A stretch of DNA of 64,000 nt, from NCBI RefSeq assembly GCF_014836645.1, contig NZ_JACSQM010000005.1:62001-126000 (forward strand), written 5' to 3'. Under the pieces are notes generated by a model. It made no database searches, had not been told where the DNA came from, and was given only the letters and a program-made list of their open reading frames with translations. A program made the translations under genes and the position numbers. Source of the stretch: Fictibacillus norfolkensis. GTDB taxonomy: Bacteria > Bacillota > Bacilli > Bacillales > Fictibacillaceae. This document shows positions 33,020-41,208 of the stretch, one piece after another. Position 1 is the stretch's first letter, and each line of letters opens with the position of its first letter.

Positions 33020-34352
33020 TACTCTCGCCTCCATCACTCATTAAATGTTTCACGCCTTCTCTGCCGTGTTCCTTTAGTAATGTGGAAACAGCAGCGTAGC
33101 CGTGTTGTTCTTTCAAATCTACGATGACAGGGATGAACGTGTTGGAGAGCGCTTCACATCTCTCACGGTTCGCGTCCAACCTCGCTATGCAATTGTTATG
33201 AAATGTAGTTATCGCGCTTTTCAACATTGATAACGCTTCCAAAATGTTGATGCCCGCAGTTCCTTCAAACACATTAAGGTTCAGCTCCCCATGCTCCAGT
33301 GTGGCTTGAACAGCTCGGTCACTTCCCAACACTTGAAAACAGCATTGAATCAACGTTTCCGGTACGACAGGATTCACTTTTCCAGGAAAAAAAGAGGAAC
33401 CGGCTTGCACCGCTGGCAGCTTAAGCTCACCGAATCCAGCTTCAGGTCCTGAAGATAATAACCTTAAGTCTTTTGCCATCTTGATCAAACATGTTGCTAG
33501 CAATCTAAGTTCACTCGAAACTGCGGCTAAATCATCCATATTCTGCGCTGCATCGTACAAGTTCTCTCGCAACCCTAAAGGCATTTCTATCACTTCACAC
33601 AGCTTATCTAAAACGACAGCACGGTACTCGGGAGATGCCCCGAGTCCTGACCCAATGACCGTTCCACCTAGATTAATAAAATAAAGTTGGTCGATCCTTT
33701 TTTCTAAAGAAGTTAGTCTTCTACTCAACATAGAAACATAGCCGCTAAAAAAGTCACTGAGTTTTGCCCTCATTCCATCTTGAAGACAAGTACGTGCAAT
33801 CGTCGTTACATCTCTGAAACTTTTAACCTTATTTTCTAGTTCTTCAATTAGTTGCGTTACCACTCGATGAAGATCCTGAAAGTCATGAATGATCGCAATT
33901 CGAATGGCCGTATGACAAACATCCGATGTGGATTGTGATAGATTCACAGAATCAATCGGGTGAACAGGGTGATAACTGCCCCGACTCTCCCCCAGTTTTT
34001 CGTTTGCTAGATTCGCGATCACTTCATTGACGTTCATGTTCGTTCCGATGCCACCACCGCCGTGAAGAACATCGATTAAAAAGTGTTCAAGATGACTACC
34101 CGCTAAAATATCCTCACAAGCAGCTGTAATAGCATCCACAATTTCTGAAGCAAGCAACCCTGCCTCACTATTCGCTAACGCTGCTGCCTTCTTCAATCCA
34201 ATGAGTGCTTTTACATAAGCAGGATATTGGTGTAGTGGCCGGTTCGAGAATGATAGATTCTGAATCGTCCTCACTGTTTGAATTCCGTATAAAGCATCCT
34301 TCGGTAGTTCAATTGAGCCAAACGCGTCTTCCTCGATCCTCATCTCTCTCAA
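33003..34352 (-). CDS. aspartase/fumarase-superfamily lyase
   Basis: 449 residues from the TTG at 34352 (AAGG upstream); an ATG three codons later is an alternative. The signature GSSFFPGKVNPVVPE (318-332) matches the superfamily GSSxMPxKxN loop except for Phe-Phe in place of the usual x-Met. Other active-site regions: GTNMNVNEVIAN (103-114), VNLSQSTSDV (136-145), RTCLQDGMR (187-195). In true aspartases the first of these begins TSTNMN and the third contains TQLQDA, so this is a divergent member. The family eliminates ammonia, water or another amine from a carboxylate substrate; ergothionase is, as I recall, a relative that releases trimethylamine. Its place beside a BCCT carrier makes a betaine C-N lyase a reasonable guess. 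Confidence 0.85.
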   Translation of the reverse strand: MREMRIEEDAFGSIELPKDALYGIQTVRTIQNLSFSNRPLHQYPAYVKALIGLKKAAALANSEAGLLASEIVDAITAACEDILAGSHLEHFLIDVLHGGGGIGTNMNVNEVIANLANEKLGESRGSYHPVHPIDSVNLSQSTSDVCHTAIRIAIIHDFQDLHRVVTQLIEELENKVKSFRDVTTIARTCLQDGMRAKLSDFFSGYVSMLSRRLTSLEKRIDQLYFINLGGTVIGSGLGASPEYRAVVLDKLCEVIEMPLGLRENLYDAAQNMDDLAAVSSELRLLATCLIKMAKDLRLLSSGPEAGFGELKLPAVQAGSSFFPGKVNPVVPETLIQCCFQVLGSDRAVQATLEHGELNLNVFEGTAGINILEALSMLKSAITTFHNNCIARLDANRERCEALSNTFIPVIVDLKEQHGYAAVSTLLKEHGREGVKHLMSDGGESNDTSK

Positions 34353-34369
34353 GATGACACCTTCTTTAC

Positions 34370-35803
34370 TTAATACTTCATATAAACGGTTTTGATCTGG
34401 AGGAACTCCTCAAATCCGTGCTTGCCGTCATCTCCACCGATTCCAGACTGCTTCCATCCGCCGTGATAGCCTTGATACGCTTCACCTTGCTGGCGGTTCA
34501 CGTATACTTCTCCGCAATCAAGTCGTGACGTCAGCTCCATCACATGTTTGTAATTGTTCGTATAGATGTTAGATGTTAATCCATACTGTGAGTCGTTCGC
34601 CATATCGATTACCTCATCAAGCGAATCAAACGTAACAATCGGAAGAACAGGCCCAAACACTTCCTCATGTACGATGTTCATTCCTTGATGACAAAGATCT
34701 AACAGTGTTGGCGGGTAAAAGCTATCACCGAGTTCCTCTGAAATCTTGCCGCCACACAGTATCTTAGCGCCTTCCGCGACAGCACCTTCAACGAGACTAT
34801 GAACGCGCTTCGCATCATTCTTACTAATAAGCGGACCCATCTCGATATCTGGTGTTTCCAGTCCGTCTCCCACTTTCACTTCTTGGAATTTTTCTAAAAG
34901 CATCTCCGTAAACTTCTTCTTCACACTTGAATGCACATACACGCGTTCCGTGTTGTTGCACACCTGTCCGCTGTTTGCGAGTCGTCCGCCTTTGATCGCA
35001 CTCGCTGCAAGCTCAAGATCGGCGTCTTCCATCACGATCGCTGGTGCTTTTCCGCCAAGTTCAAGTGATGAACGAATCATATTCGCCGCACACTTTTCTC
35101 CGATATGTCGGCCCACCTTCGTGCTTCCCGTGAACGTCACCATGTTCACTTTTGCTGAAGAGGTAAGTGCTTCACCGACTACATCATCAAGTCCGGTCAC
35201 AACGTTCACAACACCTTTTGGAAACCCAGCTTCATGAAACAGTTCAGCTAGCTTTAGTGCGGAAACAGGTGACTTAATACTCGGCTTGATTACGACCGTG
35301 TTTCCTGCGATTAATGCTGGCACTACTTTTCGCATCAACACGTAGATCGGGAAGTTCCAAGGAATGATGGTTACTACGACACCAAGTGGTTCTTTATACG
35401 TAAGAATCTTTTCGTTCGTACTATCGCTATCAACCACTGAGCCTTCAATCCTTCTCGCCCATTGTGCTTGGTACTCACCAAGATCCGCTCCGTAAAAGAC
35501 TTCTGATTTTGCTGCATCAAACGGTTTACCCGTTTCTTGTGTGATCGCTCTTCCTATTTCCGCTAAGTTCTCTTCTTTTCTCATGAGCGTCAGCAGGTTA
35601 CTCACATACTCTGCCCGCTTATAAGAAGGCGTCACTTTCCATTCCTTAAAAGCTATGTGTGCGCTCTCAATCGCTTCTTCTGTATCTTCTTTAGTTAGAG
35701 CAGGAACTTTTGCGACAAGTTCTCCTGTTGCCGGATAGTTCACTTCTAAAAAGTCTGAGCTCTCAACAAACTCACCTTTTATATACGCTTTATATGTTTG
35801 CAC
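34370..35803 (-). CDS. aldehyde dehydrogenase (lactaldehyde/glycolaldehyde-type)
   Basis: 477 residues; GTG start at 35803, 8 bp after GAGGTG. Motifs: VTIIPWNFPIYVLMRKVVPAL, FTGSTKVGRHIG, LELGGKAPAIVMED with catalytic Glu, and NSGQVCNNTERVYV with catalytic Cys, EEVFGPVLP. The AldA-like tone (TYKEPLGVV, RRIEGSV) suggests small hydroxyaldehydes. It is distinct from the second aldehyde dehydrogenase of the operon (31493-33019). Confidence 0.9.
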   Translation of the reverse strand: MQTYKAYIKGEFVESSDFLEVNYPATGELVAKVPALTKEDTEEAIESAHIAFKEWKVTPSYKRAEYVSNLLTLMRKEENLAEIGRAITQETGKPFDAAKSEVFYGADLGEYQAQWARRIEGSVVDSDSTNEKILTYKEPLGVVVTIIPWNFPIYVLMRKVVPALIAGNTVVIKPSIKSPVSALKLAELFHEAGFPKGVVNVVTGLDDVVGEALTSSAKVNMVTFTGSTKVGRHIGEKCAANMIRSSLELGGKAPAIVMEDADLELAASAIKGGRLANSGQVCNNTERVYVHSSVKKKFTEMLLEKFQEVKVGDGLETPDIEMGPLISKNDAKRVHSLVEGAVAEGAKILCGGKISEELGDSFYPPTLLDLCHQGMNIVHEEVFGPVLPIVTFDSLDEVIDMANDSQYGLTSNIYTNNYKHVMELTSRLDCGEVYVNRQQGEAYQGYHGGWKQSGIGGDDGKHGFEEFLQIKTVYMKY

Positions 35804-35825
35804 TTTGCGCTCACCTCTTTTTTTC

Positions 35826-36977
35826 TTAGGTCGTCTGATACGTCTTGTTGCTTTCTCCAACGTAAAAATGATTGATTTCGTATTTCTTTAACGCCTCTTC
35901 ATCTAATACGATGCCAAGTCCTGGCATCTCAGGAGCTACGAGATATCCTTCTGAATCGATCATCAATTTTTCTTTTTGCACATAATCTCGTCGTTCGTTG
36001 CTCCAGGCTGGCGGATCATATGGGAACTCTAAATATGGACAGTTCGAAACGCCAACGGCTAGATGGAGATTTGCGAGTAATCCGATTCCGTTCGTCCACG
36101 TATGAGGGCTGAACCATGCTCCGCTTCCTTGCACAAGGTCCGCGATCTTCTTCACTTTCGTAATTCCACCAGCTAATGCCACGTCTGGCTGATACACATC
36201 GAGTGACTGAACTTTATCCATCTCTCTAAAGTCATACCAGTTACGGTTCATCTCACCACCAGCTATTCGGATATCAACCTTATCACGAAGCTTCGCCATC
36301 AATCCAAACTGATGAGACGGAAGCGGCTCTTCTAACCAGAAAACGTTCAGTTTCTCTAGTTCTTGCGCCACTTGAAGTGCCATTTTTAGATCCCATGTTC
36401 GCTCCACATCCCATGGCATCTTCCAGCCTTGGTTGGCATCCACCATAATTTCAAGCTTATCACCGACTGCTTTTCGGACGGCTTCCACTACCTTTATATC
36501 ATCTTTCACGTCTTTATGGTGAAAACGAATCTTCATCGCTTTAAAGCCTTGATCCACAAATCGCAGTGCTCGCTCTGCTCGTTCTTCCGGCGTAACGATT
36601 TCTCCCGTTGAAGCGTAAGCGAGAAGCTTATTCGTCTTACCACCTAAAAGCTTATAAACCGGCTGTCCCGTTGCTTTCCCCATCAGATCCCATATGGCAA
36701 GATCTAGCGGCCAGCAGCGGCCATAATGGAAATCAATGTTTTCGATCACTTGAGCGTGACGTTCGATCGCAAAAGGATCTTGACCGATAAATAGATGTTC
36801 ATGACCTTCTAACCCCATCATCAAGTCGCCTGAACCAACACCGGTAATGCCTTCATCCGTGTGTACATAAACAATCGTTGTAGCAAATTTCTTTCGTGGT
36901 TCTGGATCCCATGCTGCTTTAAATGGAGGATTTAGTGGTAATAAATATTGTTTAATCTCAATCCCTGTAATCTTCAT
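35826..36977 (-). CDS. enolase-superfamily enzyme, mandelate racemase type (dehydratase or racemase)
   Basis: 383 residues; ATG at 36977, first gene of the operon. Capping domain 1-125, then the barrel. Metal ligands Asp180 (VDANQGW), Glu216 (FWLEEPLP) and Glu242 (IAGGEMN); base pair Asp265 (VYQPD) and His292 (FSPHTWTNGIG) as in mandelate racemase. The KxK motif on the second strand is K149-I-R151, so the second lysine is replaced by arginine. That pattern is seen in acid-sugar dehydratases rather than in mandelate racemase. Substrate would be a carboxylate with a hydroxyl or a betaine-type alpha carbon; betaine epimerases are also known in this superfamily. Confidence 0.85.
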   Translation of the reverse strand: MKITGIEIKQYLLPLNPPFKAAWDPEPRKKFATTIVYVHTDEGITGVGSGDLMMGLEGHEHLFIGQDPFAIERHAQVIENIDFHYGRCWPLDLAIWDLMGKATGQPVYKLLGGKTNKLLAYASTGEIVTPEERAERALRFVDQGFKAMKIRFHHKDVKDDIKVVEAVRKAVGDKLEIMVDANQGWKMPWDVERTWDLKMALQVAQELEKLNVFWLEEPLPSHQFGLMAKLRDKVDIRIAGGEMNRNWYDFREMDKVQSLDVYQPDVALAGGITKVKKIADLVQGSGAWFSPHTWTNGIGLLANLHLAVGVSNCPYLEFPYDPPAWSNERRDYVQKEKLMIDSEGYLVAPEMPGLGIVLDEEALKKYEINHFYVGESNKTYQTT

Positions 36978-37022
36978 AAATTCTTCAGCCCTTCTCTGTA
37001 TAGTTTCGTATGTCGAATAAAA

Positions 37023-37036
37023 ATTAACCGCTTACA
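37023..37036 (-). promoter_or_regulatory. weak cre-like site in the divergent promoter region
   Basis: Minus strand TGTAAGCGGTTAAT has the cre core but misses the last two fixed bases. The 176-bp region between the divergent genes (36978-37153) must hold both promoters and the AraC site, which I could not place with confidence. Confidence 0.3.
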
Positions 37037-37153
37037 TTTATCTATTTTCTAAACATTCAAATTAATTTGTTTTTATAATACAAGAAACACTCCACTTTTT
37101 ACATGCACTGATTTATCATGTATATATACTTTATTTCAGGTGAGAGGGTGGAC

Positions 37154-37945
37154 ATGATGGCAGAGTTATGGCACATACATGATATAGAAATACAGCAGCA
37201 TTCCTACTGGGACCATATCGAAGAGTTCATCCTGTCTGAAGATACCTACCCTCATTACAGTGTTTTCTGCATCATGGATGGGACATTCGACTATAAGGTG
37301 TTAGGAGAGAGTGGACAAGCAGAGTTTGGCGATATCATTCTTTGTCCACCGAATATTCCGTTGAAACGTAAGGCTTTCACACCGTTACAGTTTCACTTTT
37401 TTCAGTTTTCATTTAAAGGGTTGGATGAAGAGCATATGCCTGTGGGATTGTTGAAGTTGAAGGATGAAGTACGCTTGTCTACCACGTATGAACGGTTGAT
37501 AAATATAGCGTTTGATGAGAGTGTTCAAAGCAACAAGTGGAAAGCTCACCTGCTTAGTGACCTTTTTCAAACTTACAGTATGGAAAATCATCTGGGGACA
37601 TTGGAGGATGAACCTAAAATACATGACCACATCATTCATAAAGCTTTAGATCATATCAACAAACACGCTTTTTCAGATATGACCATCAAGGCTCTATCAC
37701 AGGAATTGAATTTAAGTCCCGTTCAATTCACGAGAAGATTCAAAGAGAGTTTAGGGGTGTTGCCCGTTGAGTATCTAACCTCCATACGATTAAGAAAAGC
37801 ACGCACACTTTTGTTGGAAACAGACTATACGATTGAAGATATTGCGGTGAGATGCGGATACAACAATGGATTTTATTTCAGCAGAATATTCTCGAAGAAA
37901 ATGAAAATGAGCCCTTCACTGTTTCGGAGGACTCATAAGATTTAA
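37154..37945 (+). CDS. AraC-family transcriptional regulator
   Basis: 263 residues; ATG at 37154 (5 bp after AGGG) chosen over an earlier in-frame start at 37118 that has no ribosome site. N-terminal cupin sensor domain (YPHYSVFCIMDGTFDYKV, FGDIILCPPNIP) and two C-terminal helix-turn-helices (MTIKALSQELNLSPVQFTRRFKE; YTIEDIAVRCGYNNGFYFSRIFSKK). The only plus-strand gene in the window; divergent from and probably activating the seven-gene catabolic operon at 27.4-37.0 kb in response to its substrate. Confidence 0.92.
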   Translation: MMAELWHIHDIEIQQHSYWDHIEEFILSEDTYPHYSVFCIMDGTFDYKVLGESGQAEFGDIILCPPNIPLKRKAFTPLQFHFFQFSFKGLDEEHMPVGLLKLKDEVRLSTTYERLINIAFDESVQSNKWKAHLLSDLFQTYSMENHLGTLEDEPKIHDHIIHKALDHINKHAFSDMTIKALSQELNLSPVQFTRRFKESLGVLPVEYLTSIRLRKARTLLLETDYTIEDIAVRCGYNNGFYFSRIFSKKMKMSPSLFRRTHKI

Positions 37946-37976
37946 CGATAATATAATTAAAATGAAATTCAGAGTT

Positions 37977-38009
37977 TAAAAAACCTCAAAAGCATAAAGC
38001 TTTCGAGGT
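37977..38009 (-). terminator. terminator after the lipase toxin gene
   Basis: ACCTCAAAAGC and GCTTTCGAGGT form an 11-bp stem with one mismatch, directly abutting the lipase stop codon, with a minus-strand run of six T. Confidence 0.7.
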
Positions 38010-40090
38010 CAACCATACGTCCCGCGTTCTGTTTGCTCATGCATCACGAGCATATTGTTTTTTACTTGTTGGGAGATTTCACTTAAGGCATCAATCGCGA
38101 GTCCTTTGTTATGGGTCAGCTGGTAAACAATGTCTTTGAACAACAGATCCATTTCTTCAAGGATGCCAGTTGCCGCCGTATTATATAAGTAAATATTGAA
38201 ATAGTTGGTTTCACTGAACAGAGCAGATTTCAGGTATGGCTTGAACTTTTGGATAAGTACAGGAAAGTATACAATAAGATTGTCAAGTCCACGGCGAAGA
38301 CCTTCTACAGTATCAGCAAGTTCATCGAGTGGCTCGAGCGCGTCATTTACCATCGCACGAAGCTTATCGTCGAAGTCCGTTAACATACCAGCCAATTTAA
38401 CAGGTAAGCTTCCGTTTAAAATGACATACACCGCACCTTTTATCGCAGAGGATATGCCTTCTAGTATTCCTTCTAACGTGGAGGTGATTAATTCAAGTCC
38501 AACAAGTAGTGGTAATGCAACTTTATGAGCAAAATTTCCAAAAGCTGCGATAGCGAGCTCTAGTTGAATATCGAGAATTTTCATCCCCATTTTTAAGTAT
38601 GGTGAGTCTAGCATTTTGAAATCCTCGGCTGAACCAAAGTTTGGTATGATAATCGACTGAGGGACACCTGTTGAAATGCCGCTTGCGAGCAGCTTGTCTC
38701 TCTCTGTAAAATTGTCAGCCGTTGCCGTAACATCTGTGCTGTAAGAATCCATGTGCTTTTTTACCGTTATATTGTTCTTGCTTAGAATCTTATAATGAGC
38801 CATAAACTCACCAACAACAGCATCTGTAAAATGGTCCGTTCCACCTTCAAAAAGTTCAGGGATTTTTTGCGATACCATTCTAGGAAGTACATCGGTTAAA
38901 TCTTCAACGTTTGAGCGCAGACTGTAGAGAAAGTTTCTAGCGTCTCCAAAGAGTGATTCTACATTTATATTTTTGTTCATAAGAAATTCCACGAGCTCGG
39001 CAGGCGGAGAGTTCAAAAAGTAATTTAACGATTGAACTTTGGATTCCGCGCTATCTAATAAAGTAATGAGATGGTAGATCTCTGTTTTGATAACGTTACC
39101 CGTTGTGGTGATTCCTGCGAATAGAGGATTCTCAGCCGCCTCCTCAAACATATCGCGGAAAGTCTGCTGCAGCGTATGAAGTCGCTCGTAATAACGGCTT
39201 CCTTCGTGATCCACGATTTCAGCAGAGTTCTGTAAATACGAATGAACGTATCCCATGCGAGTGCCGACATAACCTTCTAAAGACTTTGAAAGCATGTGCA
39301 TGTTCTCTGTATTCATGTCGATACGCTCAGAACTGCCTGTGTGAAGGGAATGTCCCGTCCAGATGCTTGATACCACGCTTGAGTCCGCTTCATCGAAATG
39401 AATCTTCCCAAAGCCAGGCTCACCAGGTTCACCGATCACATAAACCAGCTTACCCGTTTCATCCTTACCGATATATCCGGTATGGTTGTTAGCAAAATGC
39501 ATCATATTCGGAATGCCATGATTGATCTCAATCTGTTTTCCAGGGATACGATGACCGAGCATTAACCCGGTCTCTAAACTTGTTAACACGTCATATCGGC
39601 CAAAATAGTTCGTGATGTTATCATACTCTTTTCCGTAATCCACAACACCTTCTGGCAGCATGGCGGGGTTGAGTGTCACGGTTTTGACATCAGGATTCGC
39701 TACCCCTACAGCATTTGCGTTACCCCCGCCAAGTGAGTTACCGCACACATAGGAGATGTTGCCATACTTCTTTTCCATATCATCAAAATAATCACGAGCT
39801 GCCTCGACTTGTGCTGGAACCATATCACTCAACAGCTGAAGGTCAGTGAGTAAATCTTTCTTATCCCCCGTGTCGGTACCCGTATAAGCGACGATCACTT
39901 CTTTCGTATCGTTTGACGCAAGAGTAATCGCATTTAAACCGTTTACCTCTGATTCTTTCACATCTAAGACGCGGTACGAATTTCCGTTGACTTCAACAAC
40001 TTGGTTCACTTCGTATTCTTGGTAGGCATGAAATCCAGATATTTCAACTAAGTCTTGATCGGTAACTGTTTTCGTTTGGGTCTTAATCAT
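38009..40090 (-). CDS. TslA-like lipase, predicted type VII secretion toxin with N-terminal enzyme domain
   Basis: 693 residues; ATG at 40090 after AGGAGG. Residues about 20-205 are an alpha/beta-hydrolase lipase domain: VIVAYTGTDTGD (oxyanion strand), nucleophile Ser119 in the G-N-S-L-G elbow (117-121), Asp167 (FGRYDVLT) and His near 191-203. Residues about 250-690 are almost wholly helical with heptad-like spacing (coiled coil, LXG-like) and no signal peptide. This enzyme-first, helical-tail order matches the staphylococcal T7SS lipase toxin TslA (SA1320-family), whose C-terminus directs secretion. The gene starts 15 bp after the second DUF1672 lipoprotein, the family to which I recall the TslA immunity proteins (TilA) belong. 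The small Tla1/Tla2-type helper genes are not seen, nor any T7SS machinery in this window. Confidence 0.75.
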   Translation of the reverse strand: MIKTQTKTVTDQDLVEISGFHAYQEYEVNQVVEVNGNSYRVLDVKESEVNGLNAITLASNDTKEVIVAYTGTDTGDKKDLLTDLQLLSDMVPAQVEAARDYFDDMEKKYGNISYVCGNSLGGGNANAVGVANPDVKTVTLNPAMLPEGVVDYGKEYDNITNYFGRYDVLTSLETGLMLGHRIPGKQIEINHGIPNMMHFANNHTGYIGKDETGKLVYVIGEPGEPGFGKIHFDEADSSVVSSIWTGHSLHTGSSERIDMNTENMHMLSKSLEGYVGTRMGYVHSYLQNSAEIVDHEGSRYYERLHTLQQTFRDMFEEAAENPLFAGITTTGNVIKTEIYHLITLLDSAESKVQSLNYFLNSPPAELVEFLMNKNINVESLFGDARNFLYSLRSNVEDLTDVLPRMVSQKIPELFEGGTDHFTDAVVGEFMAHYKILSKNNITVKKHMDSYSTDVTATADNFTERDKLLASGISTGVPQSIIIPNFGSAEDFKMLDSPYLKMGMKILDIQLELAIAAFGNFAHKVALPLLVGLELITSTLEGILEGISSAIKGAVYVILNGSLPVKLAGMLTDFDDKLRAMVNDALEPLDELADTVEGLRRGLDNLIVYFPVLIQKFKPYLKSALFSETNYFNIYLYNTAATGILEEMDLLFKDIVYQLTHNKGLAIDALSEISQQVKNNMLVMHEQTERGTYG

Positions 40091-40105
40091 ATTAACCTCC
40101 TATCG

Positions 40106-41008
40106 CTAAGGCTTTTTAATTTCATTCGGATAATTAAGTTCTAGTTTGTTTTCCTTTGTATTGTTAGCACTGCCTTTATTAATGGTGTTGTCGTTTAGAA
40201 ACACGCTATACGAACCAGGTGATAGATTCTCCATTTTTTCAAGATCAGCTACCATCTGATCAAAAATTTTCTGATCAGGCTTTGCACCTTTTTCTTTCAT
40301 ATATAACTGAATCGTGATTAAAAAATCTTCTGGACTGGCTTGAAGATTTTTCTCTTCCGCCTGCCACTCTTCCTTCGTTTTTTGAGGATTGTTTATATAC
40401 GCTTCATATAAACCATCTAGACTTTTCCCTGCTATGGAGATGTAATAATACGGTGTCGTAAACCCTGTTGAAGACGTTTTTTGTATCGCTTCTTCTTGTT
40501 TTCCTACTACCGGATGTTCTTTTACAACACCTTCAAGATAAGTATCAAGTGTTTTTAACTGCTCCTCATAGATCATGGCATACAAGCCGCTCTTGATCGA
40601 TAATTCGACTTGTCCTTCTTCCGTCCAAATGCCTTCTGGCCGTACTTTACCTTTGTTATCGATTGGAATCACAGCGAACGTGTGAAAACGTGGTTCGTCG
40701 ATCGATTCTACAAACACACTCGCTCCGTCTTTGTTGCCCACAATGTTATGTACTTTTACATTTGTTTTGTATGTATCTAAGAAGAATTTTTCTGTTGAAG
40801 AAACGACCTTTTCACGACTAGCCTCAGCGATTTTGTCGTTTTCTTTTCCGTTTGGCAAGTCATATCCTTCGCCAGTATACCCCTGAACACTCACAAGTGG
40901 ATTGTCTTCCTTTTTCACCGTTTCTGTTGCCCCTTTCATACAACCTCCAAGTAGCATGATGCCAATAAGAGAAGCTGTAATCATTCCCGTCTTTTTTGTG
41001 TGTAACAT
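40106..41008 (-). CDS. DUF1672-family lipoprotein, probable lipase immunity protein (copy adjacent to toxin)
   Basis: 300 residues; ATG at 41008 with GGGAGG upstream. Lipoprotein signal with lipobox LGGC (Cys23). The body matches the DUF1672 pattern: VQGYTGEGYDLPNGKENDKIAEASR, IVGNKDGASVFVES, FAVIPID, EHPVVGKQEEA, FLNDN. A surface-anchored lipoprotein is well placed to neutralise a phospholipase that attacks the outer face of the membrane, as described for TilA with TslA. Toxin translation starts 15 bp after its stop, a typical immunity-toxin coupling. Copy 2 lies just upstream. Confidence 0.82.
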   Translation of the reverse strand: MLHTKKTGMITASLIGIMLLGGCMKGATETVKKEDNPLVSVQGYTGEGYDLPNGKENDKIAEASREKVVSSTEKFFLDTYKTNVKVHNIVGNKDGASVFVESIDEPRFHTFAVIPIDNKGKVRPEGIWTEEGQVELSIKSGLYAMIYEEQLKTLDTYLEGVVKEHPVVGKQEEAIQKTSSTGFTTPYYYISIAGKSLDGLYEAYINNPQKTKEEWQAEEKNLQASPEDFLITIQLYMKEKGAKPDQKIFDQMVADLEKMENLSPGSYSVFLNDNTINKGSANNTKENKLELNYPNEIKKP

Positions 41009-41115
41009 ATGTATGAACCTCCCTGGTTGGTGAGAAATGTGATATCAAGTATACGTCCTATATTATTGTAAAGTTACACATTATTACCTGCCACCTAATA
41101 TATACCCATAAAAAG

Positions 41116-41145
41116 TAAAAAAACAACATCAAATGGCTGATGTTG
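41116..41145 (-). terminator. terminator after the upstream DUF1672 gene
   Basis: A perfect 8-bp stem CAACATCA/TGATGTTG with loop AATGGC and seven minus-strand T. It separates the two lipoprotein genes, so the toxin-adjacent copy must have its own promoter in 41009-41115; no clear -35/-10 pair was found. Confidence 0.75.
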
Positions 41146-41208
41146 CTGTGAGGTTTTTACTATTTATCTAAATAATATTGTACTTATTTATACACTTCCA
41201 TCTTTCCG

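Noticed and set aside
41009..41115. promoter before the toxin-adjacent lipoprotein gene
   Set aside because: One is expected because a terminator lies upstream, but the best TGTAAC/TATACT pair has 19-bp spacing and other pairs are no better, so none was called.
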